6,691 nucleotides of DNA from Nocardioides sp. (lineage in GTDB: Bacteria > Actinomycetota > Actinomycetes > Propionibacteriales > Nocardioidaceae). Shown here piece by piece: positions 5,658-6,691 of this stretch. Under the pieces are notes generated by a model. The model saw nothing but the letters and a program-made list of their open reading frames with translations. It searched no databases and was not told the origin of the DNA. Every line of letters begins with the position of its first letter. Within the stretch, counting starts at the first letter, position 1. The position numbers were made by a program, and so were the translations under genes. The stretch lies in the NCBI GenBank assembly GCA_030452025.1, contig JAKDNC010000203.1:1-6691 (forward strand), written 5' to 3'.

Positions 5658-6538
5658 TACTTCGCGCCGGTCGTGGAGGCCGACAGTGATCTCGGGTCGC
5701 GCTCCTGCCACTTCTCCTGCGCGACAGCGGTGAGGAAGCGCTGCACATGATCGTTGAAGAGATCCGGCTCCTCGAGGTTGGTGACGTGGCCGGACTTGGG
5801 CAGGATGGCAAGACCGCAGCGCGGGATCGTCCGCTTGAGCATCAGGTCGGTCTCCAGGACGCCGTTGTCCTCGTCCCCGGCGATCACGAGCACCGGAGGT
5901 CGGCAGGAGGACAGCTCCTCGTGCATCGCATACAGCGAGGGCCTCCCCTTCTGCACCCCCCGCATGGTGTTGGCCGCGCCAACCGGGTCGTGCTCGGCGA
6001 GGACGCGGACGTGCTCAGCGTGGCCGCGCGGATCCTTGGACTCGTACTGCACCCGAGCCGGGCCGACGCCGTACCAACGGGACATGGCCTCGGAGCCCTC
6101 GGTCTCGAAGGCGGCTGCGACCTTCTCCGACTCCTCCCGGAACGTCGCCTCCTTGTCGGGGTGGGCGCCGTATCCGCAGCCGCCCACCACGGAGCCCAGG
6201 GTCCGGTCGGGGTGTCGGAGCGCGAAGTGCAACGCCCCGAAACCTCCCATGGAGTTCCCGACGATGAAGGCTCGGTCGATTCCGGCGGCATCCATCACTG
6301 CGAGCACGTCGTCGACGGCCCTGGCCTGGCTGTAGGCGGCGGGATCCTTGGGTACGTCGGAGGGTGGGAAGCCTCGTGCGCCGAAGGTGATGCAGCGATA
6401 GTTACGTGCGAAGTGACGCAGCTGAGGCTCCCAGGACCGGTGGTCCCCGGCGAACTCGTGCAGGAACACGATCGGGAGCCCGCTGCCGACCTCCTCGTAG
6501 TAGAGGTCGACACCGTCGTCGGTCGTTGCGGTAGGCAT
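5657..6538 (-). CDS. alpha/beta hydrolase
   Basis: This complete 293-residue alpha/beta-fold hydrolase has the family landmarks in order. VFLHEFAGDHRSWEPQ (24-39) is the strand and oxyanion-hole loop, with HEF where many relatives have HG. GNSMGG (94-99) is the nucleophile elbow with Ser96. VIAGDEDNGV (218-227) carries the catalytic Asp, most likely Asp224. LPKSGHVTNLEEP (246-258) carries His251. The length matches 3-oxoadipate enol-lactonase-like and related small-molecule hydrolases. There is no signal peptide, so it is probably cytoplasmic, and the substrate is unknown. The start is the ATG at 6538, with AGAGGA at 6544-6549 on the - strand, five bases from the ATG. The frame is open further upstream to the window edge, but that extension (Pro- and Arg-rich) lacks a ribosome binding site and any conserved sequence. 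A possible upstream gene ends 23 bases before the start, suggesting an operon. Confidence 0.93.
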   Translation of the reverse strand: MPTATTDDGVDLYYEEVGSGLPIVFLHEFAGDHRSWEPQLRHFARNYRCITFGARGFPPSDVPKDPAAYSQARAVDDVLAVMDAAGIDRAFIVGNSMGGFGALHFALRHPDRTLGSVVGGCGYGAHPDKEATFREESEKVAAAFETEGSEAMSRWYGVGPARVQYESKDPRGHAEHVRVLAEHDPVGAANTMRGVQKGRPSLYAMHEELSSCRPPVLVIAGDEDNGVLETDLMLKRTIPRCGLAILPKSGHVTNLEEPDLFNDHVQRFLTAVAQEKWQERDPRSLSASTTGAK

Positions 6539-6561
6539 GTTCTTCCTCTCGGACAGGAGCT

Positions 6562-6691
6562 TCAGTGGTGGTAGCGGCGGCGGGGTCTGCCGCGGCGGCA
6601 TCCGGCGCGTGCGCCGAGGTACGCCGCCAACCCGGACATCGCGATCGTCGCCATCGAAGAGGCGTGCCTGGCCAGCATGGGACGGATGATG
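6562..6691 (-). CDS. possible 3' end of an upstream gene, unrecognised
   Basis: One - strand frame is open from the right edge to a TGA at 6562-6564, giving 42 residues. They begin IIRPMLARHASS, pass through a mildly hydrophobic stretch (MATIAMSGLAAYLGA) and end in a basic tail CRRGRPRRRYHH. Third codon positions are almost all G or C, and the stop falls 23 bases before the hydrolase start, with that gene's ribosome binding site in the gap. This is the normal layout for co-transcribed genes. However, the complementary + strand frame shares the same third positions and also reads as plausible protein, so the strand cannot be decided here. I do not recognise a family. Confidence 0.35.
   Translation of the reverse strand, partial: IIRPMLARHASSMATIAMSGLAAYLGARAGCRRGRPRRRYHH

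Noticed and set aside
2..6538. The two alpha/beta hydrolases as a duplicated pair
   Set aside because: They share only the generic GNS(L/M)G elbow and the family layout. The sequences around the Asp and His differ, and they lie about 5 kb apart on opposite strands.

Overview
This is a GC-rich window whose coding sequences strongly prefer G or C at third codon positions. That fits a high-GC actinobacterium. The gene content (YajQ beside a GTA-anticodon tRNA-Tyr without an encoded CCA, and a secreted M19-type peptidase with a discoidin domain) would suit Nocardioides or a relative, but that placement is a guess from style, not from a marker gene. I see no insertion sequence, integrase, CRISPR array, phage gene or plasmid function. 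It looks like an ordinary chromosomal segment.

Left part (1-3503, all + strand): the 3' end of an alpha/beta hydrolase gene is followed by a complete TetR-family regulator. Next comes a 147-base intergenic region with a clear promoter, TTGACT and TAGTGT 18 bases apart. A 16-base palindrome, TTGGTCGAGCGACCAA, fills the spacer. Downstream lies a 680-residue exported protein with an M19 (membrane/renal dipeptidase-like) catalytic domain and a C-terminal F5/8 type C (discoidin) domain. The simplest reading is that the TetR protein represses the secreted hydrolase through this operator. This is the best-supported regulatory story in the window and the most interesting item in it.

Middle (3504-4262): yajQ on the - strand ends 22 bases from the peptidase stop, with a hairpin in the gap that could terminate both transcripts. 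yajQ is divergent from a tRNA-Tyr gene on the + strand. The tRNA has a GC-rich hairpin just upstream and a terminator-like hairpin downstream. Spurious open frames on both strands run through the tRNA, so the starts of yajQ and of the following transporter were reset to positions outside it.

Right part (4263-6691): a 12-helix MFS permease (+) converges on a second alpha/beta hydrolase (-) with a complete Ser-Asp-His set. The right edge probably holds the 3' end of another - strand gene just upstream of that hydrolase, but this is weakly supported.

No undescribed multi-gene system is evident. The unusual points are the operator layout, a His in place of the usual Asp in the first metal motif of the M19-like enzyme, and the ten cysteines confined to its catalytic part.
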